DNA of 64,000 nucleotides from DASUXY01 sp036377675 (GTDB lineage Bacteria; Bacillota; Bacilli; Bacillales; Amphibacillaceae): assembly GCA_036377675.1 (NCBI GenBank), contig DASUXY010000018.1, forward strand, positions 9,629 to 73,628, read 5' to 3'. Shown piece after piece: positions 25,791 through 35,788 of this stretch. The position numbers and the translations under genes were made by a program. Position 1 is the first letter of the stretch; the number at the start of each line of letters is the position of its first letter. The notes below the pieces were generated by a model. The model saw only the letters and a list, made by a program, of their open reading frames with translations, was not told the DNA's origin and made no database searches.

Positions 25791-26201
25791 ATGAAGAAGA
25801 CAAAGGAAAATTTACTGCTCTTTATATGGGCAATTACGTTGATCGCCTTTGTTGGAAGTCTCTTTTTTTCGGAAATCCTTGGATTTACTCCGTGTGAATA
25901 TTGCTGGTATCAACGCGTTTTAATGTATCCACTCGTAGTCATTTATGGGGTAGCCATTGTGAAAAAGGACATTTCAATTGCTTTACCGGGTCTTATTTTG
26001 AGCGGTATAGGCTTTTGCGTTTCAACGTATCATTATCTCGTCCAAAAGTTGCCCGCTTTTCAAGAAGTGGGTGGGTCTTGTGGTGATTTACCATGTCATT
26101 TACAGTATGTCAATTACTTTGGTTTTATAACAATTCCATTTCTCGCAGGGACAGCATTTTTAATGGTTTTTGTCACTCATCTCATCGTACTTCGACTGTA
26201 A
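25791..26201 (+). CDS. bdbC: Thiol-disulfide oxidoreductase BdbC (DsbB-like)
   Basis: This four-helix membrane quinone reductase reoxidises an extracytoplasmic thiol oxidase. It has 136 residues with the first redox pair in PCEYCWYQR and the second in CGDLPC, located in the two outside loops. In Bacillus, BdbC and BdbD make disulfides in ComGC, ComEC and exported proteins. Here it is paired with a thioredoxin-like gene 12 bases downstream instead of a recognisable BdbD. Confidence 0.93.
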   Translation: MKKTKENLLLFIWAITLIAFVGSLFFSEILGFTPCEYCWYQRVLMYPLVVIYGVAIVKKDISIALPGLILSGIGFCVSTYHYLVQKLPAFQEVGGSCGDLPCHLQYVNYFGFITIPFLAGTAFLMVFVTHLIVLRL

Positions 26202-26213
26202 AGGAGGATATAT

Positions 26214-26678
26214 ATGAACAAAAAGATGCTAACCATTGTCGTCGTTGTTTTGTTGTTATTCGTCGCCTTATTTTTTGTCGTTGATTATAAAAATAAACAA
26301 GCAATCGAAGATAATGAGTATGGAAAAGCGAGTTTAAAGCAAGAAACGATTGATCAAATGGATGATCCCTTATACGATAATCAAATTACTCCAGAAGATT
26401 TAAACGCAACAATTGATAGCGGAAAGGCAGTTACGGTCTATTTTTATAGCCCGACGTGCGTTTATTGTCAACGGACAACCCCTGTGCTCGTTCCCTTAAC
26501 AGAACGATTGGAAATCGATATGAAAAAGTTAAATCTTTTGGAGTTTGAAGATGAATGGGGCATTGAGTCAACCCCAACTCTCGTTCATTATGAGGATGGA
26601 GAAGAAGTTGCTCGCATCGTTGGCGAACAGGAGGAAGAAGAATTCGAACAGTTTTTATCGGAAAATGTTTTGGATTAA
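26214..26678 (+). CDS. Membrane-anchored thioredoxin-like protein
   Basis: The protein has 154 residues. Residues 4-24 form a signal anchor, so the domain faces outward. The thioredoxin fold has the active site CVYC (in YSPTCVYCQRTTP) and the cis-Pro loop ESTPTL. The linker and C-terminus are very acidic. The tight spacing with bdbC suggests the two form a redox relay, with BdbC as electron acceptor (inference). Whether it acts as oxidase or reductase cannot be told from the sequence. RBS AAAGGAGG precedes the ATG. Confidence 0.87.
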   Translation: MNKKMLTIVVVVLLLFVALFFVVDYKNKQAIEDNEYGKASLKQETIDQMDDPLYDNQITPEDLNATIDSGKAVTVYFYSPTCVYCQRTTPVLVPLTERLEIDMKKLNLLEFEDEWGIESTPTLVHYEDGEEVARIVGEQEEEEFEQFLSENVLD

Positions 26679-26734
26679 ACGACTTTTTTCTACATAGAAA
26701 AACCATTCTGACTGAAATAGACGAATATGTAACG

Positions 26735-26765
26735 AGTCTTTAGCTATATGCTAGAGACTTTTTTC
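26735..26765 (+). terminator. Terminator after the thioredoxin-like gene
   Basis: AGTCTTTAGC and GCTAGAGACT pair around TATAT, followed by TTTTTTCG. The remaining bases to the end of hmoB show no gene. Confidence 0.85.
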
Positions 26766-26933
26766 GTTTTAACGATAAGATACAAGAAACGAATGAAAGC
26801 GTAAGACGCGATAAGACCATTCGCCATAAAAGATGAAGAGATTGCGAATTTACCCTGTATAGTAAAGGTAGTGAACAATCTGGCGGCGGACGATTACTAT
26901 CGGATCAACTTCGCACGTACAAATGTGAGATGA

Positions 26934-26964
26934 GTAAGAGGAAGTCTGTCACTTTCCTCTTACT
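26934..26964 (-). terminator. Hairpin at the 3' end of hmoB
   Basis: GTAAGAGGAAG and CTTTCCTCTTAC form a stem of about 11 bp around a short loop; no strong T tail on the minus strand. Confidence 0.55.
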
Positions 26965-26982
26965 GTATGTCATTTCAATTAA

Positions 26983-27483
26983 TTACTGTTCTTCATCCGG
27001 ATTGTACATATGATAACTCGTTAAAAACGGTCGATCGGCAAAGTATGCAGGTGGTTTGACGGATTTTTTATGTGCGTCCGCAAATTGCTCGGAGTTTTTC
27101 CAATGATCAAAATCAGATTTTCGCGCCCATTGCGTCAAGACGACATATATGTTTCCTTTGTGAGGTTTTAGCAAACGAAATGCTTGAAACCCGGGCATTA
27201 CATCGACTTTATGCTGACGATTTTTAAAGCTTTCCTCAAAAACAGGTCTTCCTTCCTCTGTTACAGGGATATTATTCATAATGACAAATCCGTTTTCTAG
27301 AAGATCACCTGTGCGAAGTAATACATCGTAAGCCCTTCCGGAAGCGAAAACATTTTTCACATGACCTTCGTAATAAGCTAATGTACTTGATGGGTTCGTC
27401 ATCAAATAAAAATGAAGTTTCGGATGTTTATCGTTCAATTTTAAAAGAAAATCGGTCGTCCCATTTGTCATATATGCTTTCAT
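26983..27483 (-). CDS. hmoB: Heme-degrading monooxygenase HmoB
   Basis: The protein has 166 residues, the same size as B. subtilis HmoB (YhgC), which opens the heme ring to release iron. The C-terminal half is an antibiotic-biosynthesis-monooxygenase (ferredoxin-like) domain with FRLLKPHKGNIYVVLTQW and the WKNSEQF helix. RBS AAAGGAG lies before the ATG at 27483. It is divergent from pbpF and close to hemEHY, the same neighbourhood as in B. subtilis, so heme breakdown and synthesis genes flank the PBP gene. Confidence 0.9.
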   Translation of the reverse strand: MKAYMTNGTTDFLLKLNDKHPKLHFYLMTNPSSTLAYYEGHVKNVFASGRAYDVLLRTGDLLENGFVIMNNIPVTEEGRPVFEESFKNRQHKVDVMPGFQAFRLLKPHKGNIYVVLTQWARKSDFDHWKNSEQFADAHKKSVKPPAYFADRPFLTSYHMYNPDEEQ

Positions 27484-27658
27484 TTAGCTATTCTCCTTTC
27501 ATAACCTTGATTCCATCATAGCCTATTTTAACCTACTTTCGCCAAGGATTTGGGATGAAGATAGACAATGACGTTTGCACGCTGCCAACGATCATCTTTT
27601 TGCTTTCGTTCTATTTGTCGTATAATAGAATAAAACAGAGATTGTTGGAGGTTCATCC

Positions 27659-29836
27659 ATGAATCACTTGACTCGTTCTGAAAGACGAAGGCAACGTCGA
27701 TTGTTACGTTTAAAAAAAGTAGGAGTTGTATCCGTCATTTTTTTATGTGTAACGATCTTTAGCTTTATATTTGTAAGACTTGGTGGAAAACTAGTCGTAG
27801 ATGAAGAACGTTTAATACTTGATGCTACGACAACGGTTGAAACGGCTGATGGCACCGTAGTAAGTACATTATATGAGGAAAATCGTGTGCCGGTATCTAT
27901 TGATCACATACCGAAACACGTTCAAGACGCATTTGTTGCGATTGAAGACCGACGCTTTTATGAACATGCAGGGGTTGATTTTCAATCGATTATTCGCGCA
28001 ATTTATCGGGATATTGTTGCTAGAAGTAAGGTCGAGGGAGCAAGTACAATTACACAACAGCTCTCTAAAAATTTATTTTTAACAAATGAAAAAACATGGA
28101 TGCGAAAAATAAAAGAAGTGATGGCTGCTCGTTATTTAGAACGAAACTTTTCAAAAAAAGATATTTTAGAAATGTATTTGAATCAAATGTACTTCGGTCA
28201 AGGTGTATATGGGGTAGAAATGGCTTCGCAAACGTTTTTTTCAAAGACAGTTCGTGATTTAACAATTGCAGAAGGCGCTTTGCTTGCTGGACTGGCAAAA
28301 GCTCCAAATGGCTATTCTCCGATTGATTACCCCGAGAAAGCTTTAAAAAGAAGAAATATCGTCCTTTTGGCAATGGATCAAACAGGAAAAATTTCAACAG
28401 AAACACGTTTAGAAGAACAACGTAAAACGTTAGGACTCAACCTTCAACAGTCAGAAAATCATTGGGATCCAGCGTTTGCTAGTTATATAGATTTAGTTAT
28501 GAAAGAGGCTGCTGAACATCATCATCTATCCGTTCAAGACTTAAAGCGTGGAGGGTATCGTATCGTTATTAACATGGACCCCGATGTACAACAACTAGCA
28601 TATGAGCAATTTCAAGAAGAAAATTATTTCCCAGGTAATACGGATGGTGTAGAAGGTGCTCTCCTCGTAAAAAATCATCAAACAGGTGAAATTATTGCTG
28701 CAATCGGCGGACGTCACTATCAATTAGGTGATTTAAATCGGGTAACTGTAAATCGCCAACCAGGTTCTGTCTTTAAGCCGATTTCTGTGTATGGCCCGGC
28801 GCTGATGACGGAATCATATGAGCCTTATTCCCTTCTTCCCGATCGCTTAGTAGAACATACTCATTATTCCGTGCAAAATCCTGATCACCAGTACGATGAA
28901 ACTATATCCCTATATGAAGCGATTATGCAATCTAAAAATACTTCAGCCGTTTGGCTACTTGATCAGATTGGAATTGATTACGCGAAAGAGTATCTTACTC
29001 AGATGGGGTTAACGATTCCAGATGATGGATTAGCTATTGGGTTAGGTGGGTTAAAAGAAGGGGTAAATCCACTGCAAATGGCCGATGCGTATAGTTCGTT
29101 TGCAAATCATGGTACAATGATTGAGTCGTTCACAATTAGTAAAGTGTACAATCGTGAAAACGATTTACTGTTTCAAGCCGAACCTGAGGAAACGAAAATA
29201 TTTACAAAGCAAGTAGCATGGGATATGACGGAGATGTTATTACGAACGACGAAAGAGGGTACAGCAAAATCAGGGGAATATGGAAAAGATTTAGCAGGTA
29301 AAACGGGAACGACAGAACATCCTTTTTCTGAGGGAAATAATAAAGATGCATGGTTTGTCGGGTATACTCCAGAATATGTCATCGCTGTTTGGATGGGGTA
29401 TGACCATTCTGATGAAGATCACTATTTAATTGGTGGAAGCGATTATCCGACACAGTTGACAAAAGATTTATTGACAAAAATAAATCAACGAACACCACTC
29501 GGCGATTCGTTTACTAAGCCAGAAGGTGTGAGAGATTTACCAGCTCCCATTGAATTACCTGAAATATCCGATGTGAATACAGAACTTACTTTTGATAGTT
29601 GGTCACTTGTAAAAGGGAAGATTACATGGACGGGATCCCCAGATGAGCGAGTAATTTACCGAATTTATAAAACCGATGGGGGACTCGGGGAACGGATTGG
29701 AGAAGTTTCCGGTACAACAGAATTTATCATTGACAACGTTTCTGGGTGGCCAATGGATGAATATTACATCATTCCATACGATCCGTTAACGAAATTAGAA
29801 GGAAAACGGTCGAAACGTGTACAATTTGTCATGTAA
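27659..29836 (+). CDS. pbpF: Class A penicillin-binding protein PbpF
   Basis: This bifunctional peptidoglycan polymerase and crosslinker has 725 residues. A basic cytoplasmic tail (1-20) and one transmembrane segment (about 21-40) lead to the GT51 domain with catalytic Glu in EDRRFYEHAGVD (Glu96) and EGASTITQQLSKN, then the transpeptidase with SVFK (Ser370), SKN (425-427) and KTGT (548-551). About 130 residues with a fibronectin-like beta pattern follow. RBS GGAGG precedes the ATG; a TATAAT box lies at 27621-27626. Position between hmoB and hemE fits PbpF. Confidence 0.93.
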   Translation: MNHLTRSERRRQRRLLRLKKVGVVSVIFLCVTIFSFIFVRLGGKLVVDEERLILDATTTVETADGTVVSTLYEENRVPVSIDHIPKHVQDAFVAIEDRRFYEHAGVDFQSIIRAIYRDIVARSKVEGASTITQQLSKNLFLTNEKTWMRKIKEVMAARYLERNFSKKDILEMYLNQMYFGQGVYGVEMASQTFFSKTVRDLTIAEGALLAGLAKAPNGYSPIDYPEKALKRRNIVLLAMDQTGKISTETRLEEQRKTLGLNLQQSENHWDPAFASYIDLVMKEAAEHHHLSVQDLKRGGYRIVINMDPDVQQLAYEQFQEENYFPGNTDGVEGALLVKNHQTGEIIAAIGGRHYQLGDLNRVTVNRQPGSVFKPISVYGPALMTESYEPYSLLPDRLVEHTHYSVQNPDHQYDETISLYEAIMQSKNTSAVWLLDQIGIDYAKEYLTQMGLTIPDDGLAIGLGGLKEGVNPLQMADAYSSFANHGTMIESFTISKVYNRENDLLFQAEPEETKIFTKQVAWDMTEMLLRTTKEGTAKSGEYGKDLAGKTGTTEHPFSEGNNKDAWFVGYTPEYVIAVWMGYDHSDEDHYLIGGSDYPTQLTKDLLTKINQRTPLGDSFTKPEGVRDLPAPIELPEISDVNTELTFDSWSLVKGKITWTGSPDERVIYRIYKTDGGLGERIGEVSGTTEFIIDNVSGWPMDEYYIIPYDPLTKLEGKRSKRVQFVM

Positions 29837-29961
29837 ATAAGACAATTTCATGACAATATGCATAATTCCCTATACACGTATGAGTGATGTCGATATAGTT
29901 AATAATTAGGAAAAGATTATCAAGTCATCAAAAATCGGTGACATACAAAAGGGTGAATCAT

Positions 29962-30996
29962 ATGTCAAAAAAAGTCAATGAAACAATTCTTAAAGCATAT
30001 AGAGGGGAACAGACGGATTACACACCTGCTTGGTTTATGAGACAAGCTGGTCGTTCTCAACGCGAATATTTAAAGATAAAAGAAAAATATTCGTTATTCG
30101 AAATCACTCATCAACCAGAATTAGCCGCTTATGTTACACGGTTACCGGTTGAACAGTATGACGTTGATGCTGCAATTTTGTATAAAGATATTATGACACC
30201 ACTTCCAGGAATGGGGATTGGCGTTGAAATCAAACCGGGAGTTGGACCGGTATTAGATCATCCGATTCGAACGATGCAAGACGTAGAGCGATTAGCCCCA
30301 CTTGAACCTGAAGAAGATATTCCATATATACTAGAAACGATTCGCATCTTAACAGAAGAGCAACTAGAAGTGCCGCTCATCGGATTTAGTGGCGCCCCGT
30401 TTACGTTAGCGAGCTACATGATTGAGGGCGGACCATCAAAAAATTACGGTAATACAAAAGCTTTCATGTACAGTGATTCAGAAGTTTGGTTTGCGTTGAT
30501 GGACAAATTGAAAGAAATGATTGTTACATATGTTCGAGCACAAGTAAAAGCGGGTGTTCGGGCAGTACAAATATTCGATTCGTGGGTCGGAGCTTTAAGT
30601 GCCCAAGACTATCGAAATTATATTAAGCCGATTATGGTCGATATTTTTAAAGAGTTGCGTAAAGAAAATGTTCCTCTCATCTTATTTGGCGTAGGCGCAC
30701 GTCATTTATTACTCGAGTGGAATGATTTACCTATCGATGTCATCGGTCTAGATTGGCGAACATCGATTGCAGAAGCACGACAAATGGGTGTTACTAAAGT
30801 ACTGCAAGGGAATCTAGATCCGACTATCTTATTGACAGATTGGGAAACGATTGAAAAACGTACAAAACCTATTTTAGATGCTGGAATGAAAGATGGAAAA
30901 CATGTTTTTAACTTAGGACACGGCGTTACTCCTGATATTACTCAAGAAACGTTGAAAAAGCTTACACAGTTTATTCATACGTACTCAAAAAGATAA
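29962..30996 (+). CDS. hemE: Uroporphyrinogen decarboxylase HemE
   Basis: HemE removes four carboxyl groups from uroporphyrinogen III to give coproporphyrinogen III. It has 344 residues from the ATG at 29962, chosen over an upstream GTG because of AAAGGGTGA placed before it. The substrate-binding PAWFMRQAGRSQREY signature near the N-terminus, YKDIMTPL and GFSGAPFTLASYMIEGG are present. First gene of hemEHY. Confidence 0.96.
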   Translation: MSKKVNETILKAYRGEQTDYTPAWFMRQAGRSQREYLKIKEKYSLFEITHQPELAAYVTRLPVEQYDVDAAILYKDIMTPLPGMGIGVEIKPGVGPVLDHPIRTMQDVERLAPLEPEEDIPYILETIRILTEEQLEVPLIGFSGAPFTLASYMIEGGPSKNYGNTKAFMYSDSEVWFALMDKLKEMIVTYVRAQVKAGVRAVQIFDSWVGALSAQDYRNYIKPIMVDIFKELRKENVPLILFGVGARHLLLEWNDLPIDVIGLDWRTSIAEARQMGVTKVLQGNLDPTILLTDWETIEKRTKPILDAGMKDGKHVFNLGHGVTPDITQETLKKLTQFIHTYSKR

Positions 30997-31030
30997 TTTC
31001 ATGAACTAATTTTAAAGGGAGTTGCTCACT

Positions 31031-31966
31031 ATGGAACGAAAAAAAATAGGTCTCCTCGTCATGGCGTACGGGACACCTTACAAAGAAGAAGATATTGAAC
31101 GATATTACACACACATTCGTCATGGCAGAAAACCGTCGGTAGAAGCATTACAAGACCTGACGGAAAGATATCGAGCAATTGGCGGAATTTCACCATTGGC
31201 ACAAATTACCGAAGATCAAGCGCAATCGTTAGAAACGAAGCTAAATGATATTCAAGATGAGTATGAATTTAAAATGTACATCGGTTTGAAACATATCGAA
31301 CCCTTCATTGAAGATGCGGTCGAGCAAATGGCTAGCGACGGAATTACTGAAGCTGTATCCATCGTCCTCGCACCCCATTATTCAACATTCAGTGTAAAAT
31401 CATATAATGGACGAGCACAAGAAGAAGCAGAAAAGTATGGAATAAAACTAACGTCAGTTGAAAGCTGGTATGACGCACCTGGATTTATTCAATATTGGGC
31501 CGATGAAATTAAGGCAACGTATGAAAAAATGACAGAAGAAGAAAGAGGAAAAGCAGTTCTCATCATTTCTGCTCACAGTTTACCAGAAAAGATTTTACAA
31601 GATGGTGATCCATATACAAAACAGTTAGCTGAAACAGCAAAGCTTATTTCTGAAAAAACAGGGATTACGGATTATGAAATCGGTTGGCAAAGTGAAGGAA
31701 ATACGCCAGATCCGTGGATCGGACCAGATGTTCAAGATTTAACAAAAGATTTATATGAACAAAAAGGGTACACGACTTTTGTGTATGCCCCTGTCGGTTT
31801 CGTTTCTGATCATTTAGAAGTGCTGTACGATAATGATTACGAATGTAAGGTCGTTTGTGATGAAATTGGTGCCAATTATTATCGGCCGAACATGCCGAAT
31901 ACGCATCCACTATTTATCGAAACATTAGCTGATGTCGTTTTAGAGAAAGTTCAGCGTGATGCGTAA
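31031..31966 (+). CDS. hemH: Coproporphyrin ferrochelatase HemH (CpfC)
   Basis: This enzyme inserts ferrous iron into coproporphyrin III in the Gram-positive coproporphyrin-dependent route. It has 311 residues; the catalytic His is in ISAHSLPEK and the Glu in VGFVSDHLEVLYD. GGGAG lies nine bases before the ATG at 31031. The stop codon overlaps the hemY start by one base (TAATG). Confidence 0.95.
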   Translation: MERKKIGLLVMAYGTPYKEEDIERYYTHIRHGRKPSVEALQDLTERYRAIGGISPLAQITEDQAQSLETKLNDIQDEYEFKMYIGLKHIEPFIEDAVEQMASDGITEAVSIVLAPHYSTFSVKSYNGRAQEEAEKYGIKLTSVESWYDAPGFIQYWADEIKATYEKMTEEERGKAVLIISAHSLPEKILQDGDPYTKQLAETAKLISEKTGITDYEIGWQSEGNTPDPWIGPDVQDLTKDLYEQKGYTTFVYAPVGFVSDHLEVLYDNDYECKVVCDEIGANYYRPNMPNTHPLFIETLADVVLEKVQRDA

Positions 31967-33366
31967 TGGAACGAGCAAATATTATTATTGTAGGCGGTGG
32001 AATTACAGGTTTAACAGCTGCTTATTACTTGCAACAACAAATTAACGAGCAAAACTTACCGTACAATGTTAAGTTGATTGAGGCGAGTGATCGACTCGGT
32101 GGAAAAATTCACACCGTAAAAAAAGATGGTTTTACGATTGAGCGGGGAGCGGATTCATTTCTAGCTCGGAAAAAGCCCGCTGTCGATCTCGTCGAGCATT
32201 TAGGCATGAGTGATGAATTAGTTCGTAATGATACAGGGCAATCATTCGTTCTCGTTGACAAAAAGCTGCACAAAATTCCTCAAGGGTCCTTTATGGGAGT
32301 GCCAACACGTGTTGGACCATTTGTGTTTTCAAGTTTAATCTCACCCTTAGGGAAGTTGCGGGCGGGACTAGATTACGTCATTCCTAAAGGTGAACCACAA
32401 GAAGACCAGTCACTCGGTGGATTTTTTAGACGTCGTTTTGGTAATGAATTAGTAGAAAATCTACTTGAGCCGTTATTATCAGGAATTTATTCTGGCGATG
32501 TAGATGAAATGAGTTTAATGGCAACGTTTCCTAACTTTTATGAAATAGAGCAAAAATATGGTAGTTTAATTAAAGGTTTGAAACAAACGATGCCAGAAAA
32601 AAAACGGGGAACAGGTAGACGCCCGGGGCAATTCTTTTCCTTTAAAAATGGTTTTGAGTCCTTAGTCGATCGATTGTCTGAACAACTTGGTAAGGATGTT
32701 GTTGATTTAAATACTGCTGTCGACCATATTGAGAAAAAGGAACACGGCTATCATCTGTTGTTAAGCAACGGAAAAGTATACAAAGCGGATGTCGTCGTTA
32801 TGGCGACACCTCACCGCACGTTACCAAAAATCTTCAGCCAATATGACTTCTTTAAAGTGTTAGATGAGATGCCAGTGACGTCAGTAGCCAATGTAGCCTT
32901 AGCTTTTGACGAGTCTGCCATTAAAAAGGATATGGACGGTACAGGTTTTGTCGTATCAAGAAATAGCGATTTTCGAATCACCGCTTGTACATGGACTCAT
33001 CGGAAGTGGCCATTGACGACACCGGAAGGTAAAGTGTTGTTACGTGCTTACGTCGGTAAGCCTTCTGATCAAGAGGTTGTTAACTTTTCTGATGAGGAAA
33101 TTACGGATATCGTTTTGCGTGATTTAAATAAAATTATGAAAATTTCTGAGCAACCACAATTTACTGTTGTTACTCGCTGGAAAGAGATGATGCCTCAATA
33201 TACTGTCGGTCATAAGAAACGAATAGCAACTGTTAAACGAGGGGTAAGTGAACATTTACCTGGAGTATTTTTAGCAGGTAGTTCTTACGAAGGTGTCGGT
33301 GTTCCCGACTGTATTCGCCAAAGCGAACAAGTTGTTGAAGACGTTTTTAATTATTTACAACGTTAA
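31966..33366 (+). CDS. hemY: Coproporphyrinogen III oxidase HemY (CgoX)
   Basis: This FAD enzyme uses oxygen to oxidise coproporphyrinogen III to coproporphyrin III. It has 466 residues with the dinucleotide-binding IIIVGGGITGLTAAYYL at the start, the ASDRLGGKIHTV segment, and the C-terminal FAD-binding FLAGSSYEGVGVPDC. It acts between HemE and HemH. The final enzyme, ChdC (HemQ), is not in the window. Confidence 0.95.
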   Translation: MERANIIIVGGGITGLTAAYYLQQQINEQNLPYNVKLIEASDRLGGKIHTVKKDGFTIERGADSFLARKKPAVDLVEHLGMSDELVRNDTGQSFVLVDKKLHKIPQGSFMGVPTRVGPFVFSSLISPLGKLRAGLDYVIPKGEPQEDQSLGGFFRRRFGNELVENLLEPLLSGIYSGDVDEMSLMATFPNFYEIEQKYGSLIKGLKQTMPEKKRGTGRRPGQFFSFKNGFESLVDRLSEQLGKDVVDLNTAVDHIEKKEHGYHLLLSNGKVYKADVVVMATPHRTLPKIFSQYDFFKVLDEMPVTSVANVALAFDESAIKKDMDGTGFVVSRNSDFRITACTWTHRKWPLTTPEGKVLLRAYVGKPSDQEVVNFSDEEITDIVLRDLNKIMKISEQPQFTVVTRWKEMMPQYTVGHKKRIATVKRGVSEHLPGVFLAGSSYEGVGVPDCIRQSEQVVEDVFNYLQR

Positions 33367-33377
33367 AATAAGTACCC

Positions 33378-33420
33378 AGTGTCCCATACGTTAATGAAAT
33401 AGCGTATGGGACACTTTTTC
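33378..33420 (+). terminator. Terminator of hemEHY
   Basis: A perfect 13-bp stem (AGTGTCCCATACG arm) with a 12-base loop and TTTTTC tail. Confidence 0.93.
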
Positions 33421-33525
33421 ACTTTATAGCTAAATGGCAAATGTAGAACATCACGGGAATTCGTAATTTCTGCAATTGCATGAATGTAGATAGGAGAATT
33501 GTACACTATTTCTGTTGAAACAAGA

Positions 33526-35340
33526 CTATTCATAACTTTTTTCGAGTTCATCGATCAGAGAGCCAACGTAGCGAACAGCTTCGCAGATGGCGTCTTGTTT
33601 AGACATGTCGATGCCTACTTTTTGAATGAGGTCAATTGGTTTCATCGTTCCTCCTGCTTTTAAAACCTCTAACCATCGGTCTACGGCTTTTTTCTCACCG
33701 GCTTTAATCTGTTGCATAACGACAGTAGAAATCGTCAAACCAGCTGAATACGTGTATGGATATAATCCCATGTAATAATGCGGTTGACGCATCCAAGTAA
33801 GTCCTGCACCATCATCGAAGACGATAGCATCGCCCCAAAAACGTTCTAATACTTCTCTTTTTTCGGTTGACAACAGTTGTGCGGTTAATGGCGTTCCCTT
33901 TTCGGCATGTCGGTACACTCGCCTTTGGAATTCACCTTCTAGCAGATGCGTCACAAAGTTGTGGTAATAAGTGCCTAACAATTGCTCAATGACCCAGCGT
34001 TTCATTCGTTTGTCATCGGCTTTGGAAAATAAATAATTAGCTAACAACAATTCATTCATCGTTGACGGCGCTTCAACAAAATAGGTGGATGGTCGTGTAT
34101 TTAGAAGGTTTTGATATTTCCCCGCTAAATAAAAGTGTCCTGCATGTCCGAGTTCGTGAGCGAGTACAAAAGCTCCACGCATCGTATTTGTCCACGTTAT
34201 TAAAATATATGGATGTACACCATATGGGCTTGAGCAAAACGCTCCTGTAGCTTTCCCAATATTATCACTGTAGTCAATCCAACGGTTGTTTATTGCCTTT
34301 TCGATGATCTCGCTATACTCTTTTCCCATGACTTTTAGAGCTTCGATAATCATTGACGTCGCTTCCTCATACGTTGTTTCGGGATTAAATGTAGGGTCGA
34401 GTGGTGCTTGGAGGTCACAAAATCTCATCTCATCCAAATGAAGTTGGTCTTTTTTCAACTGAGCATATCTTTGCATGTGTGGAGCCAGTTCAGTTTGGAT
34501 AATATCTAACTGATTTGCATACATTTTTTCAGTTACTTGTTGTGATTCAAGAAGCATTTGGGTGACAGAATCGTATGATCGTAAGCGTGACAGCGCAACT
34601 TGTCTTGTCACTTCGGTTCCATAAAGGGCGGCATAGGTATGTTTGTACCGGTTCAATGTTTTGATGAAAGAGTCGTATGCTTTTCGTCGGATGTCTGTAT
34701 GTGGCGAAAGTTCATATCGGTCCTCATAGAGGGCAAAAGACATCGGGAGGGTCGTTTCATCTTCTGATTGAATCGAATCGAAGACGAAATCACTTGACTT
34801 GCTTCGTTCATAAATCATGTACGGTGCACGATGAACATCTCCAAGTGCTGCCAGTACTTCTTCAATGTTTGCATCGAGTGTGTAGGGCTTTTTCTCAAGC
34901 ACATCATTCAACATTTTTTTGTACTTGTGTAAATCGGCTTGTTCTTTAAAAAAGGTTTCAATTTGGCTTTTGGAAAGGGTTCGTAATTCGGATTGAACAA
35001 AAGATAGTTTCGTCTCGATTTTTGTTAATACAGCATTTAATCGAGTGAAATCGCTTTGATAATCCGGATGACTACCGTCTGTTTGTAACAGTAAATGCGC
35101 ATATGTAGCAAGTCGAATCAGTCGTTCTTGAATTTTTTCGTAGGCTTGAAGTCCCCGAAGAAGATAGGAGGAACTAGAGGTTAGTTTGCCTTTTAAAGAC
35201 GTAACATCACGTACATCTATTTGTATAACGTCTAATTCTTCTTGCCAATCCTCATACGTTTTAAATAAATCTTTTAAACACCACGTCTCTTTGACCTGTA
35301 CTTCAGAGCGCTTTTTACGCTTTGTTTTTTGCGTCATCAT
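33526..35340 (-). CDS. pepF: Oligoendopeptidase F (M3 metallopeptidase)
   Basis: This cytosolic zinc peptidase of about 604 residues cleaves short peptides. The zinc motif is HELGHAGH near residue 390, with the third ligand in APSTMNELLL. The N-terminal half is the helical M3 domain. The frame opens with TTG at 35355, but that codon lies before the RBS AAAGGA; the ATG at 35340 (or the one following it) is the likelier start. It is unrelated to the heme operon it faces and has no clear operon partner. Confidence 0.9.
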   Translation of the reverse strand: MMTQKTKRKKRSEVQVKETWCLKDLFKTYEDWQEELDVIQIDVRDVTSLKGKLTSSSSYLLRGLQAYEKIQERLIRLATYAHLLLQTDGSHPDYQSDFTRLNAVLTKIETKLSFVQSELRTLSKSQIETFFKEQADLHKYKKMLNDVLEKKPYTLDANIEEVLAALGDVHRAPYMIYERSKSSDFVFDSIQSEDETTLPMSFALYEDRYELSPHTDIRRKAYDSFIKTLNRYKHTYAALYGTEVTRQVALSRLRSYDSVTQMLLESQQVTEKMYANQLDIIQTELAPHMQRYAQLKKDQLHLDEMRFCDLQAPLDPTFNPETTYEEATSMIIEALKVMGKEYSEIIEKAINNRWIDYSDNIGKATGAFCSSPYGVHPYILITWTNTMRGAFVLAHELGHAGHFYLAGKYQNLLNTRPSTYFVEAPSTMNELLLANYLFSKADDKRMKRWVIEQLLGTYYHNFVTHLLEGEFQRRVYRHAEKGTPLTAQLLSTEKREVLERFWGDAIVFDDGAGLTWMRQPHYYMGLYPYTYSAGLTISTVVMQQIKAGEKKAVDRWLEVLKAGGTMKPIDLIQKVGIDMSKQDAICEAVRYVGSLIDELEKSYE

Positions 35341-35526
35341 TTGATGTCCTTTCAACAGTTATTTAATCTTTCATAACGATTATAATATAAAACAGGCGAA
35401 ATAGTAACGCTTTTCAGAAAAATAATTATATCTTTATTCGCTTATTATAAAATGAATAAAAAGTCTCAATAATAGTAGAGATGCATGCACTGCGTTATAA
35501 TCTTGTTTCCTAACAATCTAGCGCAT

Positions 35527-35553
35527 AAAAAAAGCAGCTAATGGAATAGCTGC
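35527..35553 (-). terminator. Terminator of yhfH
   Basis: GCAGCTA/TAGCTGC stem with a 6-base loop; on the minus strand it is followed by seven T. Confidence 0.82.
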
Positions 35554-35631
35554 ATGTTAAAATTGAGGGTATGTTATAGTACAGTACATTTAATAAATAA
35601 AATGGAGAATCATTTCATTAAAAATTCATGA

Positions 35632-35760
35632 TTATCGGGCTGGATGATCGCATTCATCACATATATTACCATAGCAATCCGCTTTTTCGTGAATGTCATG
35701 GCCACATATATGACATTTCTTTTTAGGTAGGTTGCGAAAAAACTCGATGACGTTAACCAT
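35632..35760 (-). CDS. yhfH: YhfH-family small zinc-finger-like protein
   Basis: A 42-residue gene with the strong RBS AAAGGAGGAG before the ATG at 35760. It begins MVNVIEFFRNLPKKKC and has two Cys pairs, CHICG (16-19) and CDEC (34-37), plus Cys29, so a small zinc-binding fold is likely. YhfH of B. subtilis has the same FFRNLPKK...C..CG...DCY pattern and also lies next to yhfI. It has its own promoter and terminator, hence a single-gene transcript. Function unknown. Confidence 0.88.
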   Translation of the reverse strand: MVNVIEFFRNLPKKKCHICGHDIHEKADCYGNICDECDHPAR

Positions 35761-35788
35761 TGAACTCCTCCTTTAATCTATTACAAAC

